From Arcanobacterium phocae (GTDB taxonomy: Bacteria; Actinomycetota; Actinomycetes; Actinomycetales; Actinomycetaceae), in contig NZ_LT629804.1 of the NCBI RefSeq assembly GCF_900105865.1, positions 930,001-994,000 of the forward strand: a DNA stretch of 64,000 nt, given 5' to 3'. Below are positions 7,064-16,377 of the stretch, piece after piece. Position 1 is the stretch's first letter. Every line of letters begins with the position of its first letter. A program made the position numbers and the translations under genes. The notes beneath the pieces are model-generated. The model saw only the letters and a program-made list of their open reading frames with translations. It did no database searches and was not told the DNA's origin.

Positions 7064-9994
7064 GTGAGTGTGTCAGAGTCACCCCGCGTCAACATCACGG
7101 CTATTGTCATTTCTCAAAGCCGTGATTTTCCTTATCTATCTCAAACGCTGGTGGCGCTGTCAGAGCAGAGCGTGAAACCACAACAAGTTCTCATTGGGCT
7201 CGAAGAAGATGCAGATTTGCCATTCTTGCATCGAACATTATCGCACGCGCATATTCATGTTATTGGGCGTCAGTCTAGTTTCGGACGTGCGGTAGAGGCA
7301 GTGTTAGCTCAAACGGATGCAGATGGAGAATGGCTATGGCTGATCCATGCTGATTCTGCACCGGAAGTGGACGCGCTCGAGCGTATGCTCCAGGTGGCGG
7401 AGACATCTCGTCAGATCGGCGCAGTCGGACCGAAGCAGGTGTCCTGGGATGCCGAACCACGTCAACTACTAGAAGTCGGTATTAACGCAACACGTTCGGC
7501 CCGTCGGGTCCCGGAAATCGAAATGGGAGAACTAGACCAAGGGCAACTGGATTACCGAACAGACGTTTTGGCTGTCGGGACTGCTGGTATGCTCGTCCGC
7601 TCTCAAGCATGGGATGATGCTGGTGGGATAGATCCAGCTTTAGGTCCATTCGGCGACGGCTTGGAATTTTCGCGACGCTTGCGATCCGCTGGCTATCGCG
7701 TTGTGGTTGAACCACGCGCCCGGATCCGACACGCTCAAGTTTCGCTGGGACGGCCGCTTGTTGGCTCTTTTGCTCGGCGCCGTACTAATCAACTTTATAA
7801 CGCTTTGCTAGCCGCGCCAGCATTTCTTGTGCCGGTCTTGTGGTGTGGCTACGTTCTGGGGAGCATACCTCGCGCGTTTTTGCGACTCTTATCTAAAGAT
7901 GTTGCCTATGCGAAAGCGGAATTAGTTGCTGGCTGGAGCCTTGTTACTCGACTCCATGCGATTATTCGTGGCCGTGAACGAATTCGTCGAGTAAAAGTAG
8001 TTCCCCGACGTGCGCTCAAGGACTTGGAAGCCCGGCCGTGGAGTATCCGGCAAGCGAAACGTCATTCGCGGCGGGCTCGCGCCGACGCTCACTACATGGC
8101 GGTGGCGCCAGATCAATTCACGTTGAAAGAGCGTGCCCAGTACCAACGTCAAAGCAAGATCGGTCGCATCGTCGTCGCAGTTGTTAGCGCCGCAATCGCT
8201 GGACTATTGTTCCTGCCGATCGCTTTTAATGGAACAGTAGTTGGTGGTGGTTTAGCTCATAGCTCTGCGACTGGCTTGCAGATAATCCGTTCGGCGTTCT
8301 CTGGCTGGATCGCATCAGGTGACGGAATGCCTGGCGCTATCGATCCGCTATGGGTATTTCTGGCGTTACCGTTGACTGTTCTCCAACCGTTGCACATTAC
8401 GCTCGGGCAGTTACTCACAGTTCTGATTTATATTGCGATTCCGCTCGTTGGTTTACTCGCTTACGCTGCGATCGGACGAATCGTGGTGAGCTGGCAGGCA
8501 CGGGTAGTTCTCGCTTTAGTTTGGATATTATCGCCACCGTTTATTGACGCGTTGGGTGCTGGCAGAATGCCGGGAATAGTGGCCTATATTGGGCTCACTG
8601 GTTGTGCATATACTCTCGGAAACGTGTGGCGCGGATCAGCTCGTGATGCCGGACTACTGACATTTTTCGGGATGCTGGCATCCCTAGCTTCACCAATTTT
8701 CGGACTCATCTTGGCTCTTGCTGGAATCGTTGCAACAATCGCACAACGTGGGCGTTGGCGGTGGATTGCTATTTCTCTTCCGGCGCTTGCAGTTCATGCA
8801 CCTGGTGTCAGGTTTGCCGGTTGGCAGTATCTTTTGGCAACTCCGGGAGTGCCATTAAATGATTCAGGTGCTGATCCGGTTGCGGTACTGTCATTAGTCC
8901 CATATCAGTCTTTCACTCTGAGCTTTCCGAATGTCTTAGCTTATGCGTTACCACTGAGCATGGCTGCCATTGCGGTTTTTGTGCTGGCTCGCACGACTCT
9001 TTACGGCCGTATCCGGGTGGCATGGTTATTTGCGATCCTCGGTTTAGTGTGGGCATTAGTGGCTACTCAGTTTGTTCACCAGGACATCTCATTGTGGTCT
9101 GGTTTTGGACTAGAAATGGTGTGGGTATCGTTGACGACGGCGATTGCTTGCGGCTTAGCAGGCGCACGGTCATGGCTACGCGCGGCGTCGTTTGGCATGA
9201 AGCATCTTAGCGTAGGCGTTGTTAGTTTGATTTTGGGTATTGGTCTTGTAGGAACCAGTGCGCATCTAATCTTAGTCAATGATGAAATCCGCCAGCTCCA
9301 TCCGCAACCAGCTACGTTGATTCCAGCTATCGGTTTGGAAGATCAACGTTCTGGAAACAAGGTGCTATATCTCCAGGCTGCCTCGAATGGTGTCGAAGCT
9401 CAACTATGGCGCGGTTACGGCATCGAATTGACTGAATGGACTATGGTGAAGCAAGCACGTGGTGCAGACGGTGCAGCCAAGGATCATTTAGGTCAAACGG
9501 TAGCTAATATCATGGGCCGGTCAGCTTCCGTTGCTAATGATTTGAGCGAACATGGAGTATCGCTCATTGTTGTACCGCGCAGTGATGAACCACAGCGTGC
9601 CGAACTTGTCGCAGCATTGAATGCTAGCCGGGGGCTCGATTATGTCTCTGGACATGAGTCAGGAGACTTTTGGCGAGTGACAGCCTCGGCTAGTAACGTC
9701 GTCGTCGCCTATCCCGATAGAACTCAGCAGATACGTCCTTCCGATCGTGATCGAATAATCGTTCTCGCAGAACGCTACGGGCCAAGCTGGCGTGCTCGAC
9801 TGAATGGGAAACTGCTGTCGGTTAACAAAACTAACTGGCAACAGTCTTTCGTTTTGCCAGCAGGAGAACACGGGCAATTGATCGTATCGAACAATGATTG
9901 GACACACCGGGGACTCGTTGGACTGATGATAGGCGCAATGATTCTCAGTCTTTTCGCTGCACTGCCAACATTCCGGAAGGGATGGAGCCGATGA
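7064..9994 (+). CDS. Large polytopic GT2 family glycosyltransferase
   Basis: Membrane glycosyltransferase of 976 residues. The cytoplasmic GT-A domain (about 8-230) has a nucleotide-binding start ITAIVISQSR, an acidic HADSAP element (95-100) in the DxD position, and an acceptor-site GDGLEFSRRLR (197-207). Many hydrophobic helices follow (about 248-275, a pair near 365-390, then a series through about 740), then a soluble C-terminal region and a last helix near 950-970. Sugar donor and product are unknown; the context suggests an envelope glycopolymer. It starts at GTG 8 bases after whiB and overlaps the next gene by ATGA, so the two are translationally coupled. Confidence 0.9.
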   Translation: MSVSESPRVNITAIVISQSRDFPYLSQTLVALSEQSVKPQQVLIGLEEDADLPFLHRTLSHAHIHVIGRQSSFGRAVEAVLAQTDADGEWLWLIHADSAPEVDALERMLQVAETSRQIGAVGPKQVSWDAEPRQLLEVGINATRSARRVPEIEMGELDQGQLDYRTDVLAVGTAGMLVRSQAWDDAGGIDPALGPFGDGLEFSRRLRSAGYRVVVEPRARIRHAQVSLGRPLVGSFARRRTNQLYNALLAAPAFLVPVLWCGYVLGSIPRAFLRLLSKDVAYAKAELVAGWSLVTRLHAIIRGRERIRRVKVVPRRALKDLEARPWSIRQAKRHSRRARADAHYMAVAPDQFTLKERAQYQRQSKIGRIVVAVVSAAIAGLLFLPIAFNGTVVGGGLAHSSATGLQIIRSAFSGWIASGDGMPGAIDPLWVFLALPLTVLQPLHITLGQLLTVLIYIAIPLVGLLAYAAIGRIVVSWQARVVLALVWILSPPFIDALGAGRMPGIVAYIGLTGCAYTLGNVWRGSARDAGLLTFFGMLASLASPIFGLILALAGIVATIAQRGRWRWIAISLPALAVHAPGVRFAGWQYLLATPGVPLNDSGADPVAVLSLVPYQSFTLSFPNVLAYALPLSMAAIAVFVLARTTLYGRIRVAWLFAILGLVWALVATQFVHQDISLWSGFGLEMVWVSLTTAIACGLAGARSWLRAASFGMKHLSVGVVSLILGIGLVGTSAHLILVNDEIRQLHPQPATLIPAIGLEDQRSGNKVLYLQAASNGVEAQLWRGYGIELTEWTMVKQARGADGAAKDHLGQTVANIMGRSASVANDLSEHGVSLIVVPRSDEPQRAELVAALNASRGLDYVSGHESGDFWRVTASASNVVVAYPDRTQQIRPSDRDRIIVLAERYGPSWRARLNGKLLSVNKTNWQQSFVLPAGEHGQLIVSNNDWTHRGLVGLMIGAMILSLFAALPTFRKGWSR

Positions 9995-11418
9995 AAATAA
10001 AACCAATCATCACCGGAGCTGGTGTGCTAATTATGGCCGGGGCAGTAGTTGCCTCTGCTTTTTTCCTCCCGCAACAGCATGTCGACGTCGTCTCGGCACC
10101 TGAGTATATTCCTACGGACCAAACTTTTTCTTTGGCGTGTACGGGTGGAGCGAACCGAACAGTTACTGAAGGCGTTAGCGTCACACAGGAATCAGAAACT
10201 ATCTCGGGCAGCGGTTTTGTTTTTGTCGACGGAGCCCACTGGTTCGATATCGCAACCAAATCAGATGCTGATTCGCGAACTATCCTCTCCACAGCGTCGT
10301 CAGATTTAGGAGTGACTCAGGCAACTGGAGTTGTTTACGCTCGGGGAACAAGCGCTGAAAATGGCCATATTATGGGAGCTTCGAGTATCACTATTGGTGG
10401 CGGAGATATGCGAGGACTGGCCGTGAATCCTTGTCAATGGGCAAAACAGTCGCTGTGGCTCGTAGGTTCTGATTCACAGGTGGGAACATACAACACGCTA
10501 GCCATCCTTAACCCTGGTGATAACCCAATCGCAGTGACAGTATCAGCATTTGGTGAAACTGGTCCGCTAGATTTAGGCACTGCCAAACGTTTGACAATTG
10601 CACCTAAAACTAAAATCTCGACGAGCTTAGATGGCTTGATTCCACAGACTGAGCATATGGCATTGCATTTGACATCTGATTCTGGTGAGTTCTCAGCGTC
10701 GTTGCAAACAAATGCGCTCGATGGCTTTAAACCGCAGGGCTTATCGTTCGTCACCAGTGCTGCTTTTGGTGAAAAAGTAACGATTCCTGGAGTGATTATT
10801 CCACCAGCTCAGACATCAGATGGTGATGCGCAGAATGGTGCGGGAGCAAGTTTGCGAATCGTCAACCCGCAAACCTCGGAAAACCAAGTGAGCGTCACGC
10901 TTCTCGGTAAGACGGAACAGCCTCTTCCTGGTGCAGACAAGATCACGGTGCCAGCACAATCAGTTCTTGACCTGACTCTTGATGGAATTGAGCCAGGTGC
11001 ATATGCCGTGCAAGTTAGCGGTCAGCAACCGTTAACCGCTAGCGTCAATATGACGTTAAGTGCAGGAGATATGATGGACCAAGCCTGGGTTGGTGCGCAA
11101 CCACAGTTGCGAGCAGGTGGGGCAGCAGTATACGGTACAGCACAACTAGTGATGACAACATCGAAAGTGACGTCGGTAGATGTAACTGGCTATGACGTCC
11201 AAGGGGATACCAAATTCCAGAAAACATTATCTGTGAATGGAACCCAAACGGTCGAACTACCAGACGCAATAGGATATGTTTGGGTCTCGGCATCCGAACC
11301 ACTTTATGCAGCAGTGTATTCCACTGCGGAGCTCAATGAAGGGCAGGGTATTAACGTTGTGTCATTGACTGCCCGCGGAGCTGATGCGCAAGCTGTTCCA
11401 GTTACAATTAAACCCTAG
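9991..11418 (+). CDS. DUF5719 family exported protein
   Basis: Protein of unknown function, 475 residues. One N-terminal hydrophobic segment (about 6-28) is an uncleaved anchor or signal; the rest is Thr/Ser/Gly/Val-rich, predicted beta-rich and outside the membrane, with repeated immunoglobulin-like strand patterns. The family name comes from character and position and is not proven here. ATG 9991 overlaps the GT2 stop (ATGA) with GGAG upstream, implying stoichiometric coupling to the glycosyltransferase; a longer frame from 9898 only shadows the GT2 end. It ends 1 base from a convergent gene with no terminator. Confidence 0.82.
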   Translation: MKIKPIITGAGVLIMAGAVVASAFFLPQQHVDVVSAPEYIPTDQTFSLACTGGANRTVTEGVSVTQESETISGSGFVFVDGAHWFDIATKSDADSRTILSTASSDLGVTQATGVVYARGTSAENGHIMGASSITIGGGDMRGLAVNPCQWAKQSLWLVGSDSQVGTYNTLAILNPGDNPIAVTVSAFGETGPLDLGTAKRLTIAPKTKISTSLDGLIPQTEHMALHLTSDSGEFSASLQTNALDGFKPQGLSFVTSAAFGEKVTIPGVIIPPAQTSDGDAQNGAGASLRIVNPQTSENQVSVTLLGKTEQPLPGADKITVPAQSVLDLTLDGIEPGAYAVQVSGQQPLTASVNMTLSAGDMMDQAWVGAQPQLRAGGAAVYGTAQLVMTTSKVTSVDVTGYDVQGDTKFQKTLSVNGTQTVELPDAIGYVWVSASEPLYAAVYSTAELNEGQGINVVSLTARGADAQAVPVTIKP

Positions 11419-11419
11419 G

Positions 11420-11848
11420 CTAGCGCGCGTAATCAACGTCATCGGGATCCATATTTAAGGCACTAGCGATCTGCCCAACCATTACCCGATGGATAAACAA
11501 ACGTGGATCATCTACATCCTCAATAGCCATTTCGATTGGCATCCGGTAAAAAACGAGTCTCCCTAAAATTTTTGAAGGACGTTCGAACGGGAGAAAACGA
11601 GCTAACGGTATCCCGTCCTCCCAGGGTGTCGGGTCAGTAGCTGGAACATCGAGTACTGCAACGTCATAGCGATCCAGTTTTTCCCCGATATGCTCCCGAA
11701 AAGCTGTGAGTTCCCACGATAAAATATCGTCGAACTTTTGGGTACGGGATCGATAAGCTGGCGATGTTCGATCAACTAGCGGACCACGCAGTCCACGCTC
11801 ATGGCGATCGCGGCGCCGGCCGTGGTTTCTTTTCGGTAGCATGCTCAC
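11420..11848 (-). CDS. Metallopeptidase-family (zincin-fold) protein lacking HExxH
   Basis: Small protein of the zincin-like family found beside DUF3499 in actinobacteria (Rv3259 position). The N-terminus is very basic. The conserved core and C-terminal helix are visible, but the position expected to carry HExxH reads HRVMV (120-124): the Glu is Arg and the second His is Val, so zinc proteolysis is unlikely. The GTG start at 11848 is chosen because TAGAAT ends exactly 7 bases upstream, the geometry of a leaderless transcript; no Shine-Dalgarno is present. An ATG two codons later is the alternative. Confidence 0.82.
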   Translation of the reverse strand: MSMLPKRNHGRRRDRHERGLRGPLVDRTSPAYRSRTQKFDDILSWELTAFREHIGEKLDRYDVAVLDVPATDPTPWEDGIPLARFLPFERPSKILGRLVFYRMPIEMAIEDVDDPRLFIHRVMVGQIASALNMDPDDVDYAR

Positions 11849-11855
11849 AGTTAGT

Positions 11856-11897
11856 ATTCTAGGCCACGGGGACTAGAGACGACGAGCGATGTAGACT
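11856..11897. promoter_or_regulatory. Divergent leaderless promoter pair (two -10 elements)
   Basis: On the minus strand TAGAAT (11856-11861) ends 7 bases before the GTG of the zincin-like gene. On the plus strand TAGACT (11892-11897) ends 7 bases before the GTG of the DUF3499 gene. Both match the actinobacterial TANNNT -10 consensus at leaderless spacing. Neither has an evident TTGACA box. The intergenic space is only 56 bases. Confidence 0.6.
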
Positions 11898-11904
11898 AGA
11901 AGGC

Positions 11905-12342
11905 GTGAGTCCAATCCGACACTGTAGCCGAGGCGCCTGTAAAAATTTGGCAGTCGCCACGATGACCTATGACTACAAACAAGCAACCGCCGTGCTTGGG
12001 CCGCTTTCACCGGTCCCGTTGCCTGGTGCGTTTGACTTGTGTTCTCAGCATGCCCACACCGTTACCGTTCCCGTAGGGTGGCAGATGATCCGTCTAAAAA
12101 CCGAATTCGAACCGGTGCCACCGTCTACTGATGACCTCACTGCACTCGCGGATGCGATTCGTGAAGCATCACGCAAAGATGTCCCACCACCGCAGCCAGC
12201 ACAGCGAGAAATTCGCCGGACCTCAATGGATATCTCGGCAACACCGCGGCCACGTCCGCATTTCACTGTTGTTGAGGGTGGAAATGACACTATTGATGAC
12301 GCTGACGGACAAAGCGATTTGATGCCAGTTTCTGACGAGTAA
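11905..12342 (+). CDS. DUF3499 family protein
   Basis: Actinobacterial protein of unknown function (Rv3258c position). The first 70 residues carry the family signature: an N-terminal CSRGACKNLAVATMTYDY segment, TAVLGPL and DLCSQHAHTVTVPVGW, with Cys/His residues spaced as a possible zinc site. The rest is a variable, low-complexity tail. GTG 11905 is very likely leaderless (TAGACT ends 7 bases upstream). mtrA follows after 56 bases, and the two may share regulation. Confidence 0.88.
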   Translation: MSPIRHCSRGACKNLAVATMTYDYKQATAVLGPLSPVPLPGAFDLCSQHAHTVTVPVGWQMIRLKTEFEPVPPSTDDLTALADAIREASRKDVPPPQPAQREIRRTSMDISATPRPRPHFTVVEGGNDTIDDADGQSDLMPVSDE

Positions 12343-12398
12343 ACTTGGTGGACCCTTCCGGTAGACTAGACGCAGATAATTTAGTGAAAGGTAGCCTC

Positions 12399-13073
12399 AT
12401 GCGAATCCTCGTTGTTGATGACGATCCGGGTATTTCCGAAATGGTAGCAATTCTTCTGGAGTCAGAAGGGTATGAAGTTTCGGTGTGTGCCAACGGATCT
12501 AACGTGCTTGCTTTGTTTAAAGTAGAGCATCCGGATTTAGTGCTTCTTGATGTGATGTTGCCAGGTATGGATGGGGTGTCCGTATGTCGTGTGCTACGTG
12601 AAGAGTCCGATGTTCCTATTATTATGATGAGTGCGAAGACTGATTCAGTCGATGTGATCGCTGGACTTGAAGCTGGCGCTGATGATTATGTGACTAAGCC
12701 GTTTGAGAATTCTGTGTTGTTGGCACGAGTTAAAGTTCGGCTGCGTCGTACTGAAAACGAAGCTGAGGTGTTGCGGGTCGCGGATTTGAGCATCGACTTG
12801 AAGGCGCACGAGGTGCGTCGAGGAGACTCGCTTGTTCATTTGACTCCGTTAGAGTTTGATCTGTTGACAGTATTGGCTCGCAAACCGTATCAGGTGTTTT
12901 CCCGAGAAGAGCTGTTGGAGCAGGTGTGGGGTTACCGGCATTCAGCTGATACCCGACTTGTCAATGTTCATATTCAGCGGTTGCGTGCGAAAGTCGAACG
13001 TGATCCAGAAAATCCTGATGTTGTTTTAACTGTTCGTGGCGTAGGCTATCGGGCAGGTGCCGTTAAGGAGTAG
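12399..13073 (+). CDS. mtrA: MtrA response regulator
   Basis: OmpR-type regulator that in actinobacteria controls cell-wall hydrolases, division and DNA-replication genes. The receiver has Asp7-Asp8-Asp9, phospho-acceptor Asp51, Ser78 and Lys100; the winged helix (about 128-222) ends VLTVRGVGYRAG. At 224 residues it is close to mycobacterial MtrA. The start ATG 12399 has GAAAGG upstream; a longer frame runs back to 12345 without a site. A TAGACT hexamer lies at 12362-12367. The kinase gene mtrB starts 6 bases after the stop with its Shine-Dalgarno overlapping the mtrA stop. Confidence 0.96.
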   Translation: MRILVVDDDPGISEMVAILLESEGYEVSVCANGSNVLALFKVEHPDLVLLDVMLPGMDGVSVCRVLREESDVPIIMMSAKTDSVDVIAGLEAGADDYVTKPFENSVLLARVKVRLRRTENEAEVLRVADLSIDLKAHEVRRGDSLVHLTPLEFDLLTVLARKPYQVFSREELLEQVWGYRHSADTRLVNVHIQRLRAKVERDPENPDVVLTVRGVGYRAGAVKE

Positions 13074-13078
13074 CACGC

Positions 13079-14704
13079 GTGAGTGCGAAAGAGCCTCGCA
13101 AACGCAGTATTTTTGACCGCATAGAGCATAGGTTGACGCGGTATCGGAGATGGTGGCAGTCATCGTTAGCTGTGCGAACTATGACCCTGATTGCGTGCGC
13201 ATCAATTGTTGGCATTGCATTAACCGGTACAGTCATTACCTATCAGGTTAAAAATGCAGTATTTGACCGGACTGTGTCAGTTGATATTGAGCGCTTTGCT
13301 ACGGATACTCAGTTGGCACAGGAGCGGTTTTCCGTTGCAGTTTCGCCCACGACGGCGCAATCCCAACGTGTCGCGTTGGAATTGGTTGCGTCACTGTATG
13401 ATCCGGCACGTGAATTGATGGGTGGTGTCTTATTGCGGTCACCTAGCCAAGAATTTGGTGGAACTCCTATTTTGGAGCCAGAAACTGCGACGACGACGCG
13501 TGTGCGATCACTGGTTACACCGGAATTGCGAGAAATTGTACGTAGTGACGCGGACTTGGGCTGGCAGTCAGTTTCGATCGCAAATGGCAAAAAAGGAGAT
13601 ATTCCGGGGGTGATTGTTGGCAAACAGATTAGCATTCCAGGTTCTGGAGATTATGAGCTGTACGCAGTTTTTTCGTTAAAAAATCAGCAAGATCTGTTGA
13701 ATGCAACAATGCGCGCATTGTCCCTTGGAATGGTTAGCTTATTGGCTTTGCTCGTGATTGTTGCCTGGCTCATGGTTCGCTTTATTTTGCGACCAATTCG
13801 AGCAGCTGCCACTAACGCGCAACGGTTAACAGAAGGCGAATTCGATTCGCGAATGAAAGTTTATGGCTCTGACGAACTGGCGCAGCTAGGAACGTCGTTT
13901 AACACGATGGCATCCTCGCTAGAAGAACAGTTTACAAAGCTAGAACGAATGTCTGCGGTACAAACAAACTTTGTTTCGGCAGTTTCTCATGAGTTGCGGT
14001 CACCGGTTACCACTATTCGTATGGCTGGCCAACTTATTTACGATAAGCGTGAAGACTTGCCACCAGCGCTGAAACGCAGTGCTGAATTGCAACATGCCCA
14101 ACTACGAAATCTAGACGCGATGTTATCTGACCTGCTGGAAATCTCGCGATATGATGCTGGCGGAATGGCGTTAGTTGCACAACGTGCAGATATTTCTGCG
14201 ATCGCCCACAATGTTATTGAGATGGCGGATCCGCTGGCAACAGATAATGGCGTTGTTGTGAGGCTAGACGTTGTTGGCGATACTTATGCGGAAGTCGAAC
14301 CGCGTCGTATTGAGCGGGTGATTCGTAACCTTGTGGTTAATGCGCTCGAACATGCTGAAGGCAGACCAGTTCGGGTTTCTGTTGTTGGCGGACGTGATGC
14401 AGTAGCGGTGCGTGTATCGGATAACGGTGTAGGGCTAAGCTCAGAGCAAGCGGAACATGTTTTCGACCGCTTCTGGCGTGCAGACTCGTCTCGAGTGCGT
14501 AAGTCAGGAGGAACGGGGCTTGGCTTAACCATTGCAAAAGAAGATGCACTTATTCATGGAGGAACGTTGGAAGCGATCGGCGAACTTGGTGTGGGTTCCA
14601 GCTTCCTGTTGACTATTCCTCGGGTTCCTAATGAAGGATTCACTCGCCCGCTCCCATTGGAGGTGCCGGAGCCGTTTTTGTTGCCGGAAGGGGAAAGCGA
14701 ATGA
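13079..14704 (+). CDS. mtrB: MtrB sensor histidine kinase
   Basis: Membrane kinase partnered with MtrA. Two membrane helices (about 32-56 and 213-237) enclose a 150-residue extracytoplasmic sensor; a HAMP region (238-290) precedes the dimerisation helix with His304 (AVSHELRSPV). The ATPase domain has Asn421 in the N box, DNGVGL from 448 and GTGLGLTIAKE near 478-488. 541 residues is the expected MtrB size. GTG start with AAGGAG at 13066-13071. It overlaps lpqB by ATGA. Confidence 0.95.
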   Translation: MSAKEPRKRSIFDRIEHRLTRYRRWWQSSLAVRTMTLIACASIVGIALTGTVITYQVKNAVFDRTVSVDIERFATDTQLAQERFSVAVSPTTAQSQRVALELVASLYDPARELMGGVLLRSPSQEFGGTPILEPETATTTRVRSLVTPELREIVRSDADLGWQSVSIANGKKGDIPGVIVGKQISIPGSGDYELYAVFSLKNQQDLLNATMRALSLGMVSLLALLVIVAWLMVRFILRPIRAAATNAQRLTEGEFDSRMKVYGSDELAQLGTSFNTMASSLEEQFTKLERMSAVQTNFVSAVSHELRSPVTTIRMAGQLIYDKREDLPPALKRSAELQHAQLRNLDAMLSDLLEISRYDAGGMALVAQRADISAIAHNVIEMADPLATDNGVVVRLDVVGDTYAEVEPRRIERVIRNLVVNALEHAEGRPVRVSVVGGRDAVAVRVSDNGVGLSSEQAEHVFDRFWRADSSRVRKSGGTGLGLTIAKEDALIHGGTLEAIGELGVGSSFLLTIPRVPNEGFTRPLPLEVPEPFLLPEGESE

Positions 14705-16377
14705 AGAAAATCGTGGTGCTTATTGCGTGTATCCTCATGCTGACAAGCTGTGCCTATATTCCGACGTCGGGTAGTCCACATGCTGTTGAGCGTCCAAAAC
14801 AAACCGGGGGTGGGATTGTGCTTGATCCGCAGGGGCCAGCTGAAGGTGCTGACCCTGAAGATATTGTGGTCGGCTTTATGCGTGCATCATCAGCTGGTTT
14901 CTCGGACGACTTCGTCGTCGCTCGACAATATTTAACCGCAAGCGTAGCGAAGACATGGAATCCCACCACTCAAGTGCGTATCTATCCAGATTCACAAAAT
15001 CAGCAAGTGAGTCAGACTCGTTCCGGTGCCTACCGGGTGACAGTAGGTGCTGGTGGAAGTCTGGATTCGACTGGTCGTTATACAGCAGCGACGGCTGATG
15101 CAACTCTTTCGAATGAATTTTCGTTGGTTCGAGAAAGATCGGGCGAGTGGCGCATTGCAGTCGTTCCTGATGGTGTGACGATGCCAGAATCTTTATTTCA
15201 AACATTGTTTGTCCGGACTCCACTTTATTTTCCAACTCAAGACCAACAAGCACTAGTTACTGATGTTCGATGGTACCCGAGGTCGCAGGTTGTGTCCGCG
15301 GCGAGCCGAGGACTCGTTGACGGCCCGTCAGCTTGGCTAGCTGGATCGGTCACAACCTTATTGCCTTCGGGAACACGACTAAATTCTCCAGCTGTCAATG
15401 TCGAGGGCGGTGTTGCCCGAATTGATTTAAGTAGCGATGTTGCTGAGCTGTCTCCGCATGCTCGAAGTATACTCTATGCTCAGTTTTACCAAACGCTCAC
15501 CGCAGTAGCAGGTATATCAGGCGTGGAAATCTCAGCTAATGGTGCGTTAATCGGCAACTCTAAACAAGTAGATATCTCGACTTACCCATATTCCGGTTCA
15601 GATCTTTTAGTCCTCGCTAATGGTAAACCGGCCCTAGTCAAGGATGACGGTATTCATGTAATTAGCAATTCTGAAGCTCTTGCTAACCTAGATCTTTCTT
15701 CCTTGGCAACGCCTTATGGGGAATTCTTAACAGAATTTGCGGCAGTGGGAAGTGACGGACGAACGCTCTATCGGATTTCGATGACGGGTCAGGTTGATAC
15801 ATTATTATCTGGTACCGCATTTGTTACTCCTTCTATTGATCGCGACGACTTCATCTGGGCAGTGGAAAGATCCGCCGAGCGATCAGTTAAGGCTGTTGCC
15901 CTAGATTCAGGTCAAACATTCGAAGTTGCCGTGCCGTGGCTAGAAGGACTGAAAGTTCGAGCAATAGCGGTTTCGCGCGAAGGTGCACGTCTTGCAGTAG
16001 TTGTGGATCACGATGGGGTATCCCAAATCTTGATTGGTGGTATTGTCCGCAATAGTAGCGGTGTCCCACAGTCTGTCACGGAACCAATCCGGGTGGGTCA
16101 GCGACTTGTTGATGTCACTGACCTATCGTGGATTTCCAGTACCCGCCTTGTGGTGATTGGCAAGAGCCAAACTGCTTCCATTAACGCTCTGTACTCAGTT
16201 CCGTTAGGCGAAAACATCTCAGTTATGTCGTCGCTTGAGGATATGACAAGTGTGACGGCTGGGCGCAATGATGAATCAATTTTGCTTCAGACGATTCACC
16301 ATGATGTCTATGCCTACGATGCGGGAGGTTGGCGTAAGGTTCTTGAGGACGTGACGATGCCAACTTACCCAGGGTGA
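14701..16377 (+). CDS. lpqB: LpqB family lipoprotein
   Basis: Extracytoplasmic lipoprotein that modulates MtrB signalling in mycobacteria. The N-terminal signal ends in a lipobox LTSC, with Cys17 as the acylated residue. A GerMN-like domain (about 195-280) is followed by the LpqB beta-propeller region (about 300-555). The ATG overlaps the mtrB stop, and its own stop overlaps the GTG of the ComF gene, giving a four-gene translationally coupled unit mtrA-mtrB-lpqB-comF. Confidence 0.94.
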   Translation: MKKIVVLIACILMLTSCAYIPTSGSPHAVERPKQTGGGIVLDPQGPAEGADPEDIVVGFMRASSAGFSDDFVVARQYLTASVAKTWNPTTQVRIYPDSQNQQVSQTRSGAYRVTVGAGGSLDSTGRYTAATADATLSNEFSLVRERSGEWRIAVVPDGVTMPESLFQTLFVRTPLYFPTQDQQALVTDVRWYPRSQVVSAASRGLVDGPSAWLAGSVTTLLPSGTRLNSPAVNVEGGVARIDLSSDVAELSPHARSILYAQFYQTLTAVAGISGVEISANGALIGNSKQVDISTYPYSGSDLLVLANGKPALVKDDGIHVISNSEALANLDLSSLATPYGEFLTEFAAVGSDGRTLYRISMTGQVDTLLSGTAFVTPSIDRDDFIWAVERSAERSVKAVALDSGQTFEVAVPWLEGLKVRAIAVSREGARLAVVVDHDGVSQILIGGIVRNSSGVPQSVTEPIRVGQRLVDVTDLSWISSTRLVVIGKSQTASINALYSVPLGENISVMSSLEDMTSVTAGRNDESILLQTIHHDVYAYDAGGWRKVLEDVTMPTYPG

